64,000 bases of DNA from the NCBI GenBank assembly GCA_019633425.1, contig WSUB01000171.1, forward strand, positions 20,676 to 84,675, in the 5' to 3' direction. The stretch is from Tulasnella sp. 424 (Eukaryota > Basidiomycota > Agaricomycetes > Cantharellales > Tulasnellaceae). The notes below the pieces were generated by a model that saw nothing but the letters and a program-made list of their open reading frames with translations, was not told the DNA's origin and searched no databases. Shown piece after piece: positions 1 to 10,714 of the stretch; the first letter of the stretch is position 1, and every line of letters begins with the position of its first letter. The translations under genes were made by a program, and so were the position numbers.

Positions 1-340
1 GTAGTTGCGCGGGCTGACGAGGGCGCATGTGTGCGCAATGGGTGCTGGAGAGAGATTTGCAGAATTGCAGTCTGGACTGGGTGGATATACGATCTGGAGA
101 CTCACGACGTTATAATCCTCGGTGTACACGTTGTGCAACATGGTCGTCGCAGCCCATCCACTCCCGAGAAGGGCGGCGGTCTTCTTGTCCTTATCAAAGG
201 GATTTCGACATGGCGGTGGGTGAGTCCCCTGAGTCGCAGTGTACATAAAAGTTGCGGTCGTGCCAAGCACGGTGACCAAGGTGACCCAACCGAACGTCGT
301 CAGTGCTCGACGCCATCGTGATAGTGTTGAGATGGCGTCC
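1..340 (-). pseudogene. External alternative NADH dehydrogenase fragment (copy 1, cut by window edge)
   Basis: Reading leftwards, this is the N-terminal part of a fungal external rotenone-insensitive NADH:ubiquinone oxidoreductase (NDE type). The translation holds the membrane/transit segment LTTFGWVTLVTVLGTTATF, then HPP, then FDKDKK and a degenerate FAD-binding GSGWAAT, and reaches VSPRNY at base 1. Several frame changes separate these pieces, so it cannot make the enzyme. It is nearly identical to the same part of the larger remnant at 9599-10714, which shows that the window begins inside a duplicated unit. The real enzyme oxidises cytosolic NADH at the outer face of the mitochondrial inner membrane. 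The identity rests on recognised family motifs; decay is seen directly. Confidence 0.7.
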
Positions 341-659
341 TCAGTTCTACAGCGCGAGCCGTCCGAGACGTCGTGAATGGCGTTGAGGAAGTGGATGATC
401 CAACTGGCAGGGTTCGAGCCAGCGGCTTGCGAGCGACGGTATTGAGAGTCCTCCTTGCGGCTGTTCAAGATTGTGGACCATGTTGTCGAGCACTCGATCT
501 TGTCCTTAACGCTCGACGTATGTAGGGTTGCGTGGAGAGGAAGAGATTGGGATTAGGGCAAGGGAGAGAGAGTTGGGGGGTTCATTTCAGGCACGACCCT
601 TAGCCCCTATTTCTCTCACATCGTAGAAAGGGTATGTTGCCCCCAACTGTATTGACGCG

Positions 660-1051
660 GACACTTGAATCGATTCAACCGTTAGCTAGAGCCTGGGCGG
701 TGGCTTTCATCTGAGTAACCGTTCCCAACAATCGTTCAACCGTTCCACCCAAACAAGGGGAGGTCGGTAATGTCCGGAATCCGAACACGCGGCGGATGTG
801 TGGAAAATGACCACCCATGTCTACGACATGTTTGAATTCGGACAATATACATAGTTCTCTCAGCGGAAATCGGGCCGCTTCGGACACTAGTTTAGCAAGA
901 AATGATCACATCGTGTTTCGGCTATGGAAACATTCCGAACATGGTCTGTGGCTTCTCACACATTGCTGCCGTGTTCTGGACCGGAACATTACCGCTCTCC
1001 CCTCGTGATCAACGGTCCATCTATCGAGCAAGCCATTACAGACAAAACTTA
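660..1051. other. 392-bp segment present only in duplicated copy 1
   Basis: The sequence before (ending attgacgcg) and after (starting ctggttatttcacag) is continuous in copy 2 around 11050-11055, but in copy 1 it is split by this stretch. No convincing gene is seen in it. It is either an insertion here or a deletion from copy 2; no flanking target duplication or terminal inverted repeat was found. Confidence 0.6.
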
Positions 1052-2024
1052 CTGGTTATTTCACAGCCAACGAACACGAGCAGCCCAGGCCATCTCAATT
1101 GTGCACATGTGCTTTCTCTTCGTAAACGTCATGCATGAGGAACTGGGGCATGATGGCTGATGTCGAGTCGGAAGGGCCATGAATCGAACTGCCTGCCCGG
1201 CTAAAAAATCCCTCTTCGAAGCACTAGAGACTGGGGACCGGGAATTAAAAAAGACTCTCTACCTTGATCGAGCGATTATTGCCTCGAAGCCACTTTTTGT
1301 GACTTGCGGGGTACTTTCCACGCTGGGCATTCGAAACAGAAAGCGGCTGTTCCATTTCAACTGCCAATACGACAACAAGACATGAATGTTGACTTCAGAT
1401 AGGTTTGCACCTGCACAAGCAGTTAAGCGCGTTGTAGAATAGTCGACAAAAGCTGTTTATATGTATCTCAATTGAAGTAGGTGGAAGCATCGTTTTGAAA
1501 AGGCCACCGAAGGGGCTCATGCTATAAGAGGAACAAAGCCACACAAGCGGTGTGTAGAATATCGAAAGCTTGTATAATCAACGCCCTCCCTTGCCCGAAC
1601 CACAACCTTACTTCCGCCCTAGACTCAAATTACTCCTACCACTCGTAGAAAAGAAGCCTCCCGGGCTTCGGGTGTCAACGAGCAGTACGCCTAATGAGGC
1701 ACGAACCGGCGTTCAAACCGATTCCGGCGTTTTCGCTCAGCGCTCACGGAATTCTTTGCTTCGAACGGAAATTCCATGATCGAGAAAGTTGTGAGGATGC
1801 ATGCGAGATATTGTGGGCTGACGCATGTTCTGTGTGGACAAGTGCGGAGGTGAGGCTTGTCTACGCGCTGCGTTCGTGCATTTATTAGAAAAGCTTACGC
1901 GGTGCGGAGGTCGACCGTCAGACCCTCAAAACCACTCTACCTGTCATCCTTCCCACTTGATTCTCTTACCACTCCGAAATCTCTGATCCCTCCGCATCTT
2001 CACCTCAAACAAACTTCAGATTGA
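1052..2024 (+). promoter_or_regulatory. 5' region of kinase-TPR gene 1
   Basis: No gene is supported here. The stretch is conserved with 11053-12001 upstream of the second kinase gene, including a block shortly before the start codon and the leader just ahead of the ATG. Short open frames at 1570-1888 are matched in copy 2, but the match is explained by the recent duplication. It probably contains the promoter and leader; no clear TATA box stands out. Confidence 0.45.
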
Positions 2025-5000
2025 ATGTCAGTCTCGAACTCGACGGCGCCCAAACTCGCGGAAGACGCCGGGTTGAAAAAAGCTGTAGGGGTATTTCACG
2101 ACTCGAGAGAACGATCACTGATATAGGTTCTTCAAGCGAGATATCCTGAATGGGATGCCCCGCCGATTCGATCCCGCGAAAATCACAATGACAGAAACCC
2201 CTAGCAGAAAAGGTGGGCAAGGCGTTGTTGTCGTTGGAACACTCAATGTCCCCGAAGAAGTAAAGGACGTATTGAAGAAAATGCTACCTGAACTGAAAGT
2301 GGCTGTGAAGAAACTGGAATGGAGGCGGAATGATGCGGAAGAATCCGCGAAGTTTTTCAAGGTATCGTCGTCGGCTGCGTCAACGGTTTTCATCGTTCGC
2401 TAACCGCTCTTTCATAGTCTTTCGTCAACGAGCTCAGTCTGATGGCGTCACTCTCTCACCCGAACATTATTGTGCTCCTCGCATTTGTCGAAGACATGGA
2501 GAAAGGAGACGCTTGGATGATTTTACCTTGGGAAGGAAATGGCAACGTTCGGGAATTCTTGCAGTCGGGCGAGTGGGAGATTCCAGAACGTATATCTCTC
2601 GTAAGTGCGATCTACAATGCTAGGAAATAGTTTAGCCACTGACCTTTTGGCATATGTAGATCCAAGATACAGCAAAGGGACTGGAGTACTTGCATAGTCG
2701 ACAACCCCCCATCTGTCATGGTGACCTCAAATCTGTGAGTCCTTCGAGTCCGTTCCTCGAAAGCTTCAACCTAATTCATTCGTCGTTTAGTTCAACATCC
2801 TGGTCAACTCCTCATACCATGCGGTTATCACCGACTTCGGGTCGGCTCGTGTTCGACGAAGCCTCCCAGCAGAGGAAAACGACAATGGGTCGGCTGGAGC
2901 TCTGGTCTGTGAGGACGAAGCCGAAGGGTCGATCTCCCCAAAGATCCATTTCAACGCTTCCACTATGGAGCTGACCTTGACCGGACCAAAGTTCAGTACA
3001 AGGTGGACAGCTCCCGAGGTGTTGAATAACGGTACGCAGGATTTACCCAGCGACATGTGGGCTTTTGGGTGGGTTTCCTGGGAGGTGAGTCGGGCGCGGT
3101 TCAGTTTCTAGCCATCTTCCGCTAACTTACAACGGTGGCGACATGCCAGGTTGTAACTGGAAAGATTCCCTTTAACGATCTCAATCTCGAGTCGGTCATT
3201 ATAATACATGCGTTTAAGGGGAAATTGCCCGAGATTCGGAAGGACGCCGACCTGTCCCTTGTTCTCCAGCTCTGCAGCCTGATGACGGATTGTTGGCTCT
3301 CAGATCCCGCGAAAAGGATCCAAGCCTCCACTTTTCAGTGCAAGGTTGGCAATATGGTGAGTGTTTTGGTACAGAGTGGGATCGATTCTAAAATAAATCT
3401 TTTCAAGCCTTCCGTGACTCCTTCGGGCTATTCCGCCGATGGTCAAAAGGTTCGGTCTGCTCTCCTGCTTCTCGAGCTCGGCAGAACATACCACATGCAG
3501 AACAATGAAGCAATGGCAGAGTTCCACTTTCGGTCAGCCCTTGATGTTGCAAGGCGAACGAAAGATAGCTGGGCGATGGCGAACGCCTTGCATTGCCTTG
3601 GGGATCTTCACAATGTTTCGTCGAGGTATTCGGAGGCGGAGAAGGCTTTCGCGGAAGCGCACGACATCCACTCTCGCATCGGGAATGACATCGGTGCCGC
3701 AACCGCGTTGCACGCCTTGGGAAATATCTATAGCCTCCAGTGGAGGAATCAGGAGGCGGAGAAGACTGTCACGGAAGCGCACGACATCCACTCTCGCATC
3801 GGGAATGACCTGGGTGTCGCAAACGCGTTGCAAGGCCTAGGGAATATTTATTGGCACCAGTCGAGGAATCAGGAGGCGGAGAAGGCTTTCACGGAAGCGC
3901 ACGACATCCACTCTCGCATCGGGAATGAGCTCGGTGCCGCAAACGCGTTGGACGGCCTGGGGAAGGTTTATCGCCACCAGTCGAGGAATCAGGAGGCGGA
4001 GAAGGCTTTCACGGAAGCGCACGGCATCCACTCTCGCATCGGGAATGACATGGGTGCCGCAAACGCGTTGCTCGGCCTGGGGAATATTTATTGGCACCAG
4101 TCGAGGGATCAGGAGGCGGAGAAGGCTTTCACGGAAGCGCACGGCATCCACTCTCGCATCGGGAATGACATGGGTGCCGCAAACGCGTTGCTCGGCCTGG
4201 GGAATATTTATTGGCACCAGTCGAGGTATCAGGAGGCGGAGAAGGCTTTCACGGAAGCGCACGGCATCCACTCTCGCATCGGGAATGACATGGGTGCCGC
4301 AAACGCGTTGGTCGGCCTGGGGGAGACGTATCACCTACAGTCAAGGAATCAGGAGGCAGAGACAGCTTTCATAGAAGCGCACGAGATTCACTCCCGCATC
4401 GGCAGCCACAACGGCACTGCAAGCGCGTTAATAGGGTTAGGCAATACCTATCTCGCTCAGTCGAGGACTAGCGAGGCTGAAAAGGCTTTCAACCATGCCC
4501 ACATCATCTACTCTCGCATCGGAGAAACCCAAGGCGCCGGCAACGCGTTACGCTTCCTCGCAATGCTTTATAGTGACCAGTGCAGATACGACGATGCGGA
4601 GGCGTCCTACCGCCTGGCAATCGCTTCTTTTGAGGATACTGAGGATGGTTCCGGCAAAGCCCAAGCACTCGTAGCCCTCGCGAAAGACCATCATACCCAG
4701 CGCAGGTATCCCGAGGCGGAGGAGGCTGCCACCGAAGCCCTTGCTATTTGGATCAGCATTGGCAACGAGGAATCCCAAGCGGGTGCTTTGTTGGTTTTGT
4801 CGCAGATCTTCGGATCTCAATCAAGGGGCGACGAAGAAAAGGATGCGCTTATTCAAGCTGAGGCCCTGCTTGCCCGAATCAATCATCAGACACTTCATGC
4901 AGCTACATTGGATCGGCTTGGTGATATCCACTTCGCGCAGGGCACGTACGACGAAGCCGAGGAGTATTACCGCTTTGCTCAAGCTGTATTCTCAAGCATG

Positions 5001-5354
5001 GACGAAGTTCTCGGTGAAGCCACTGCGTTGTTCAATCTTGGGAGGATGTACGGCCTCCAGGGTCGACATGACGGAGCGGAGGAATGCTTCGTCGACGCGC
5101 GTGTAGCATATGCTAGAATTGCCGACGTGGAGGGTGAAGCCAAGGCGTTGGATGGCCTTATGCTGGCACACGCTCTGCAAGACAAATATGTCGATGCGAA
5201 GGCCGCTTGCGTGGAGGCTCGCAAAATGTACGCGCAAATGGGGCTGCCGATGAGTGAGATTTGTAAAAGGACTTGGGAACGCGTCGCGGTTCTGGATAAC
5301 CTCGGATCGATGTTAGCCGGTCTTTTCCAATCACAGAGGCCCAGCGCTTTGTGA
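2025..5354 (+). CDS. TKL-like protein kinase with C-terminal TPR array (copy 1, 996 aa)
   Basis: Seven exons: 2025-2084, 2137-2361, 2418-2600, 2660-2734, 2791-3084, 3150-3356, 3408-5354. All six introns are GT-AG and every junction keeps frame. The kinase domain occupies about residues 40-345: a glycine-rich stretch GGQGVVVV, ATP-binding Lys78 in VAVKKL, catalytic loop HGDLKS (Asp178, a non-RD type loop with Gly in place of Arg), DFG at Asp196, RWTAPEVL at about 253-260, and SDMWAFGWVSWE. About 57 residues, many acidic, lie between DFG and APE, longer than usual. The rest is about fifteen 40-residue TPR units, typically EAEKAFTEAHDIHSRIG. It is expected to phosphorylate Ser/Thr on targets held by the TPR superhelix; no substrate can be inferred. 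The start was chosen because both duplicates keep this ATG, exon 1 and intron 1. All catalytic residues are present, so activity is likely. Confidence 0.85.
3632..4471 (+). repeat. Tandem 120-bp repeats encoding TPR units (copy 1)
   Basis: Successive 120-bp units are almost identical at the DNA level between about 3640 and 4360, with the recurring string gaggcggagaaggctttc once per unit. Three consecutive units starting near 3995 encode the same EAHGIHSRIGNDMGAANAL. Units beyond 4360 diverge. Such homogeneity suggests recent unit duplication or gene conversion. Confidence 0.9.
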
Positions 5355-5807
5355 TGAAGTAGGTCTTTTTGGGTCCGTAGACTGAAGCGCTCTTCAAATG
5401 ACCAATGAGTCTCGTTTCCTAGACGGATTCTTCATACGTTCTGTCGATGTATTCCCGGCTTCTTCTCGCGAACATATCTTTTGATTAGATCCCATGTCGT
5501 TCATTGTATTGCAAACACCTCCCCTCCTTATGTTGCCGTTTATGTCCTGTAGATCCATGTATCGTTTTCGCAGCACGCTTACCCTCGTCTATTCTTCGCC
5601 GAATGACACTTCTTCTTTTCGACCTTCGTGCAAGGGTCCCAGCCGGGCGACGTTCAACACTCTCAAGTAAGGGTGCGAGTCAGCTGAAAGGATAGTCTCC
5701 GCAACTAAATGTAGTCCCTCGCGTGGTGCACGCTGCTCAATAACTAAGATCCGGACAACTTTTTGGGGAAGGCGTCATGCGATCCCCTCCAGCGGGCTTC
5801 GAAAGGG
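5355..5807 (+). other. 3' flank of kinase gene 1, duplicated
   Basis: This is non-coding sequence conserved with 15448-15937 in copy 2, for example aactaagatccggacaac. It is the probable 3' UTR and downstream flank of the kinase gene. No other gene is supported. Confidence 0.5.
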
Positions 5808-5918
5808 GAGATGACGTCACATATGGGCACAACCCGAATCCCCAAGAGTCGAGTTTATCGTGGACAAGCAAGTCTGAGGCCAACAGAAATGTCTATTCCC
5901 AGAACCCGTGATGGTCGG
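5808..5918. repeat. Dispersed element, copy a (left part, with TGACGTCA site)
   Basis: The block begins gagatgacgtcacat, continues through cacaacccgaatcccc and ends near gtttatcgtggacaagcaa. The same block recurs at 8935-9185 and 15938-16180. Here it is interrupted after about 110 bp, and its right-hand part (ctctatatctcagtg) resumes only near 8370. It contains the palindrome TGACGTCA, the consensus for CREB/ATF-type bZIP factors. Element type unknown. Confidence 0.55.
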
Positions 5919-6169
5919 GTGATGGGTCTTGCCAGCAGGAATAAAAGTCATCGGCTTTATCATCCTATGGCCGCTTCTGCTTCCGCTCTCGCTTCCCCAT
6001 TTCGCCTCTCCTTCGGGCCAGCACGACGACCATCTTCCCCCTTCCCTCGGCTCTTAGATCCAGGACCAGCGGCTCATACGCGCGGTCTTCAAGAGCTGGT
6101 ATACTATTATTATCACTCTGTACTCGAGGCGTCCGCAAACCGCTATGCCGTTCTTTAAGTTTTTCGTTC

Positions 6170-6558
6170 TCACTCTAACACACGTACTAGCCCTACTCCC
6201 CCCTTCAACATCACTATTAACTCCACTTCCTTCGGCCTCTAATTCACCAACCAACTAACCAACTCGCAGAAAGGAAACCGACGTTTACCTACAACTTGTT
6301 TTCTTTACAGCATAGGCTCCATCCGTCAATTCCTGTGAGCGGCGCGGCTGTGCTTACATGCGCGGCACCGTGACTCACCTCATCTAAAAACCCTTCTTTC
6401 CCTCTTGCCAAGCTTTTTCCCCCTTGTTTACCCCCTTCTGTACAACACACAAGCTATCCAAGCGGGCGCATCCATACGACGAGCGTGTGCCGTGAGCGGA
6501 CATCCCAATTTGGACTGACGAGCCTGATTGGCCATAGTGTCGTTACCCGCTGGACGTT
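6170..6558 (+). promoter_or_regulatory. Pyrimidine-rich leader/promoter-like stretch
   Basis: Long C/T-rich runs, few in-frame ATGs and a following open frame at 6559 resemble the core promoter and leader of many basidiomycete genes. No defined binding site is claimed. It belongs to the segment that copy 2 lacks. Confidence 0.35.
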
Positions 6559-8340
6559 ATGTGGAGTTCCTCCGAGTCCTCTAATACCGACATCTCTGGA
6601 CCTTCTTACTCTTCGACGGCCTCGCCATCACGAGCTGAGGAGATCGTCCACGTCATTCCTCGTGGTTTCATCCTCTCGTTAGACAGACTTTCGCTATGGT
6701 ACGTGCAAATTTGCCACCCAAATATCCTGAAACAACCAGCGAACGACGGACTCCTTTCGCTAACCGCAACCGGTAGTTACCTGCTGGTGGTTTCAGATCG
6801 AGAGGGTATCTATTCTTCTACGGCGGCATCGACTTCGGCAGCAGTATTGTCTCCTCTACGCCGGTTCCTCTCCCCCGAAGACATTCTCTCCCCCATGGCG
6901 TCCTCGTCCGCACCACGAACCGCATCGAATGCCCAAATACCGTCTCCCTCGACTCTACGTACGCAACAACCACTAGGCAGCAGACAACCTTAGTGGCTGG
7001 GGAAACACGTCGTATTCGGTCCCACTCGCAGCGGATACAATACCCACGGAGCCAGCGCTGCTGCTCCCAAAAGAGGAAGACGCCATGGGCGGGGGTTTCT
7101 AGAGCATACGTTTCATGTTGTATATGGACGCGGCGGCGTCGGGCGATCGCGCAACCGAGGATTGTCGACTCGGGGCTAGGTTGGCGCTTGCGCTGCCGCT
7201 GGGCACCCACCGAGAACATAGGAGAACGCAGCGCCGGACCGATGGTGGTGTCGGCGTTCGATTGGGCGATGAAGCGTGAGGTCGGGGATGGGACGGAGGG
7301 GGAAACCGATGCGTAGCAGCAAGATATCGATCCGCTGGCGTTCAGCTCTTCCGTCGACACGTCCAGGTCGTAGTTGAATTAACCCGGACCTATGACCCTC
7401 GTTCGCACCGGGGCTTGGCGTTGGTGCTTGCCGGGAAATACTTCCAAATTCAGTAGCTGGAGCTTCAGCAAGTCCGTCTAACTCGACGGCAACGCGAAAC
7501 CAGTTCCCGTAACGAATCTTCGACTTCCTCTTCTGCAGCCGCACTACCAGCAGCAACGGCACCCCAGTCACAGTCACGCTCTTCACAATACGATCCTCAA
7601 TCCTCCTCATCTTCTTCGTCCCGCAACCAACCCCATCGAGAGCAGCACGAGCCGCTGGCCCAAGCTTCTAGCATGACCGGTACCACCACGACAACAACCA
7701 CGAATTCTTCTTCCATCGCCTTCCTCCAACCAGGAGCCGGCAGCAGCAGCAGCACCACGTCGCGTTCGAATACGTCTTATTTCGCTGATTGATCCGTCGA
7801 CTCGCATTCGCAGAATTCGTCTAGTTCGAGGATACCTCCGATGCCGGGAGCTCTGACTCCTGCGCGAGTGCGATTGCGTATGCTTATCAACAGCAGCAGC
7901 AATTGCGTGGAGGTGGCAGTGGTGTAAGGGGCTATGATTCCACGCGACCTAGTCCAAGACTCCAAGTCCCAATCCGAGTTTCTATACTGCGTCGTCTTCA
8001 TCAGCGCGTCGGAAAATGGGAGGGTGTACGGAGGAGAATCGGAGTATTATCAGCATCAACAGCAACAGCGACAGCAGCACCTCAACACGTCCTTTGCGTC
8101 TTCCCGGACGCTTACAGGATTGCCGATCAGCCCCGCTTCCCGACGCGTCGTGTCGAATGGAGACCCGGAGTCTGGAGCGCTTGCAAACGGGGAGATGACC
8201 AAGTCGTCGGGAGCATTGAGGATGTTGGGACGGAAAATATCGGGCAAGCTCTCAAGAAAATCTAGTGTAGGGGCCACCACCGCCGCCTCTGGAAGAAGAG
8301 GTACGATTGCCGTCGGAGCTGACGACGTGATCAACGTTGG
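6559..8340 (+). pseudogene. Broken Ser/Gln-rich low-complexity protein gene
   Basis: An open frame from 6559 (MWSSSESSNTDISGPS) runs to 6993, with a possible 78-nt intron at about 6698. Further low-complexity coding character appears later in other frames: a Ser/Thr-rich stretch at about 7610-7790, poly-Gln near 7885-7905 and 8050-8080, and a Ser/Lys-rich end near 8170-8330 (KISGKLSRKSS). Stops and frame changes separate them, so it looks like a decayed gene for a low-complexity, possibly regulatory protein. No family was recognised. It lies wholly inside the part of copy 1 absent from copy 2, so it arrived as, or remains from, a single inserted segment. Confidence 0.35.
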
Positions 8341-8429
8341 TGGAATTAGAACAACGCTATATCCAAATTTACTCTATATCTCAGTGTACATCAAAATCTC
8401 TTATGATATTTCTCCCTCTCCTGCTTTCT

Positions 8430-8900
8430 CTTAGAACGCGACAGCCGACGGAGGTAAAGTCTCCGAACACCCAAGCGGAAAGGCAACTGGACGTCCTGAA
8501 TGAACGCAGACGCGTGCACGAACCTATTTATGCCCAGCGGAATTCACTTTCATGTTGATTTAGGTTTAATGAGTTTGGACTTGATAGCCCGTCCCCAAGT
8601 GGGACCAAAGAATCTTGCACAAGGGAGACGCGGCCCCGTTGAACATCGGCACCGTCGGCTTCACGTCAGGAACCGGCCGGTATTTGCTGGGCTATGCTGC
8701 ATTTCCTTCAGACTACGAGAAAGCTGTTGGGCTGCTTGATACTTGACGTTCGCCTGCACCTCGACTCGTAGCCGAAGCTGGGCGACGGCGTCGTGAGCCT
8801 GTACTCTTTGCTCCTTGGGGCAAGCGGAGAGAACTACTTTCAGCCAGACCACAACGCACTCCGGTCAAGTCAGACATGGACCGGGTCCCCACTGGTACAA
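8430..8900 (+). pseudogene. M43-type secreted metalloprotease remnant (copy 1)
   Basis: Pieces of a fungal pappalysin-like (M43) extracellular metalloprotease appear in shifting frames: a QLDVLNE-like segment, then LNIGTVGF(T)SGTGRYLLGY, FPSDYE, and GDGVVSLYS. In intact proteins these blocks lie just before the HExxHxxGxxH zinc site, which is not preserved here. Frame changes and in-frame stops rule out function. The paralogous remnant is at 16225-16720. Family assignment is from remembered motif order; decay is seen directly. Confidence 0.6.
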
Positions 8901-8934
8901 GTGGCGCGTTTTCTTCAAAACGGTTTTACGAAAG

Positions 8935-9185
8935 GGGAGATGACGTCACATGTCGGCGCGACGGCCAGGTACAACCCGAATCCCCACAGCACGACCCCCC
9001 AATGTCGAGTTTATCGTGTACAAGCAAAGTATGAGGTCAAAATCAAAAATCTATCAGTACTAGTATCAAATGACATTAAAATCAAGAAGATATACATCGA
9101 TCCACTGTGACGATTAATTGCAGTCGAGGTCGAGGAAGGACAACGCCAAATCCAAATTATAGTAACTCTATATCTCAGTGTAGGG
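8935..9185. repeat. Dispersed element, copy b (uninterrupted)
   Basis: This is the full-length version of the block at 5808: gagatgacgtcacatgtcgg, a cgacggccaggtacaacccg segment, a tail rich in short A/T tracts, and the end ctctatatctcagtg. It matches 15938-16180 along its whole length and again contains TGACGTCA. Confidence 0.6.
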
Positions 9186-9598
9186 TCAGCGCGAATGCGA
9201 GTTACTGTACTCGTTAACTATTCAAGTTGGGTCCGACGAAGTGTGGGTCTATTGCGGTGCTCCACGAGGGTGCTTCAGGACTGAGAGGGAGACATGACTA
9301 AGCTTGCTTTTTTATGCCAAACCCGCCCGCCGCCGCTACATCCAAGATCGGAGATTTGCGCGCGAAGAGGGGGGGCGGCGTTCGAAGAGTAAGAGTCTCA
9401 TCCTACGCGGTGGCCCGTCTTGATATTTATGTCATCATGGTGCAGCATGATAAATAATACAGTTGTAAGCTTTGAAATACTCTGACTTGACCTCTTCAGT
9501 TCACTTGGGAGACATTCGGGAAGCAAACCCAACTCAGTCATTGCTATGATGGCGGTGCCAGTGGGGAGCTGTACAACACGATCTTAGGGCCAAATCAA
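9186..9598. other. Intergenic, nothing recognised
   Basis: Neither strand shows coding character here. A short G-run (agagggggggcggcg) is the only notable composition. It separates the copy-1 and copy-2 duplication units. Confidence 0.5.
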
Positions 9599-10714
9599 TC
9601 ATCGAGCCAGGACATTTGAATCGGCAAATTTTCCATGACCATGAGTCGATTTCGAAATAAAAAGAGGGTACTCCTTGCACGTCGACTCGGTGTACTGGAT
9701 CAGTTTCTGGCTAAACATGGGCAAGACGTTGGGTAAAGCCTCAACGAGAGTGACTTTGAGTTTGTCGACGAGTTCGAGGTACCGGGACCGGAGGTCGGCT
9801 TTGAGGAAATCGTGGAGTTCGGCGGATAATTCAAGGCCTGTGGGACCGCCGCCGACAACGACTAAAAGGCACATACGACGTTAGTCTGAGGATGTCGGTC
9901 TCGAGGCTGTTATGGTGCCCAGCTTACTCAAGTGCATTAGGCGATCGCCTTCCTCCTCGCTCTGGTCGGGGAACGCGGCGGGCCTATGTACAATGCACGA
10001 CGCGTTCGCGAAGTATCTCAGTGTTAGGCAATTCCTTCAAGAAGCACGACTGCTGGAAACTACGAATTGCCACAGGCGATGAGGAAGGACGTCACGATCA
10101 GCAAAACCAACGATATACTGGGCTCGCTGCTCTCACCTTTTGTGACGCCGGGAATGCCAAGCTTCTAGGTCCCCGCGCTGATAGCGTTGACCAGGATATC
10201 GCAAGGAAAAATCATGTTCTTCACGCCTCCCTTGATTTATGACAAGTCGGCGATTGTGCCCTACTTGTTGTTCGGGTTGACTTTGCGAGCCTCGGCTTCA
10301 TAGATTGAGACTCGGCGTGCTTTGTGTGGCGCATAGCGGGTAGATTGGATGATCGAGACAGGCCTCGAGAATTTCAGCTGCGATTGAGGGAAGTGGAGGC
10401 GTGAAGAGGAAGTAGTTACGCGGGCTGACGAGGACGCAAGTGTGCGCAATGGGTGCTGGAGAGGGGTTTACAGAATTGCAGTCTGGACTGGGTGAATATA
10501 CGATCTGGAGACTCACGAGGTTATGTCCTGGTTGTGCACGTCTCGTCGCAGCCCACCCACTCCCGCGAAGGGCGGCAGTCTTCTTGTCCTTATCAAAGGG
10601 ATTTCGACATGCCGGTGGTGAGCCTCCTGAGTCGCAGTGTTCATTAAAGTTGCGGTCGTGCCAAGCACGGTGACCAAGGTGACCCGACCGAACGTCGTCA
10701 GCGCTCAACGCCAT
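9599..10714 (-). pseudogene. External alternative NADH dehydrogenase pseudogene (copy 2)
   Basis: Reading leftwards from 10714, blocks of an NDE-type NADH:ubiquinone oxidoreductase appear in family order but in different frames: FDKDKK with GSGWAAT, VLVSPRNYFLFTP, then RPVSIIQSTRYA and VSIYEAEARKVNPNNK, then at 9599-9874 the second nucleotide-binding block VVVGGGPTGLELSAELHDFL and LVEALPNVLPMFSQKLI. Frameshifts between blocks and loss of the C-terminal half make it non-functional. It sits head-to-head with kinase-TPR gene 2, and its duplicate holds the same position before kinase gene 1 at the window edge. Confidence 0.8.

Noticed and set aside
675..887. 70-residue minus-strand frame in the copy-1-only segment
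   Set aside because: No domain, no splice logic, no counterpart in copy 2; chance frame.
1570..1888. Overlapping plus frames conserved between the two kinase upstream regions
   Set aside because: Conservation is explained by the recent duplication; no domain and no in-frame join to the kinase start.
3837..4334. Long minus frame over the TPR repeats (and similar frames in copy 2)
   Set aside because: Antisense shadow of a tandem 120-bp repeat, whose length is a multiple of three.
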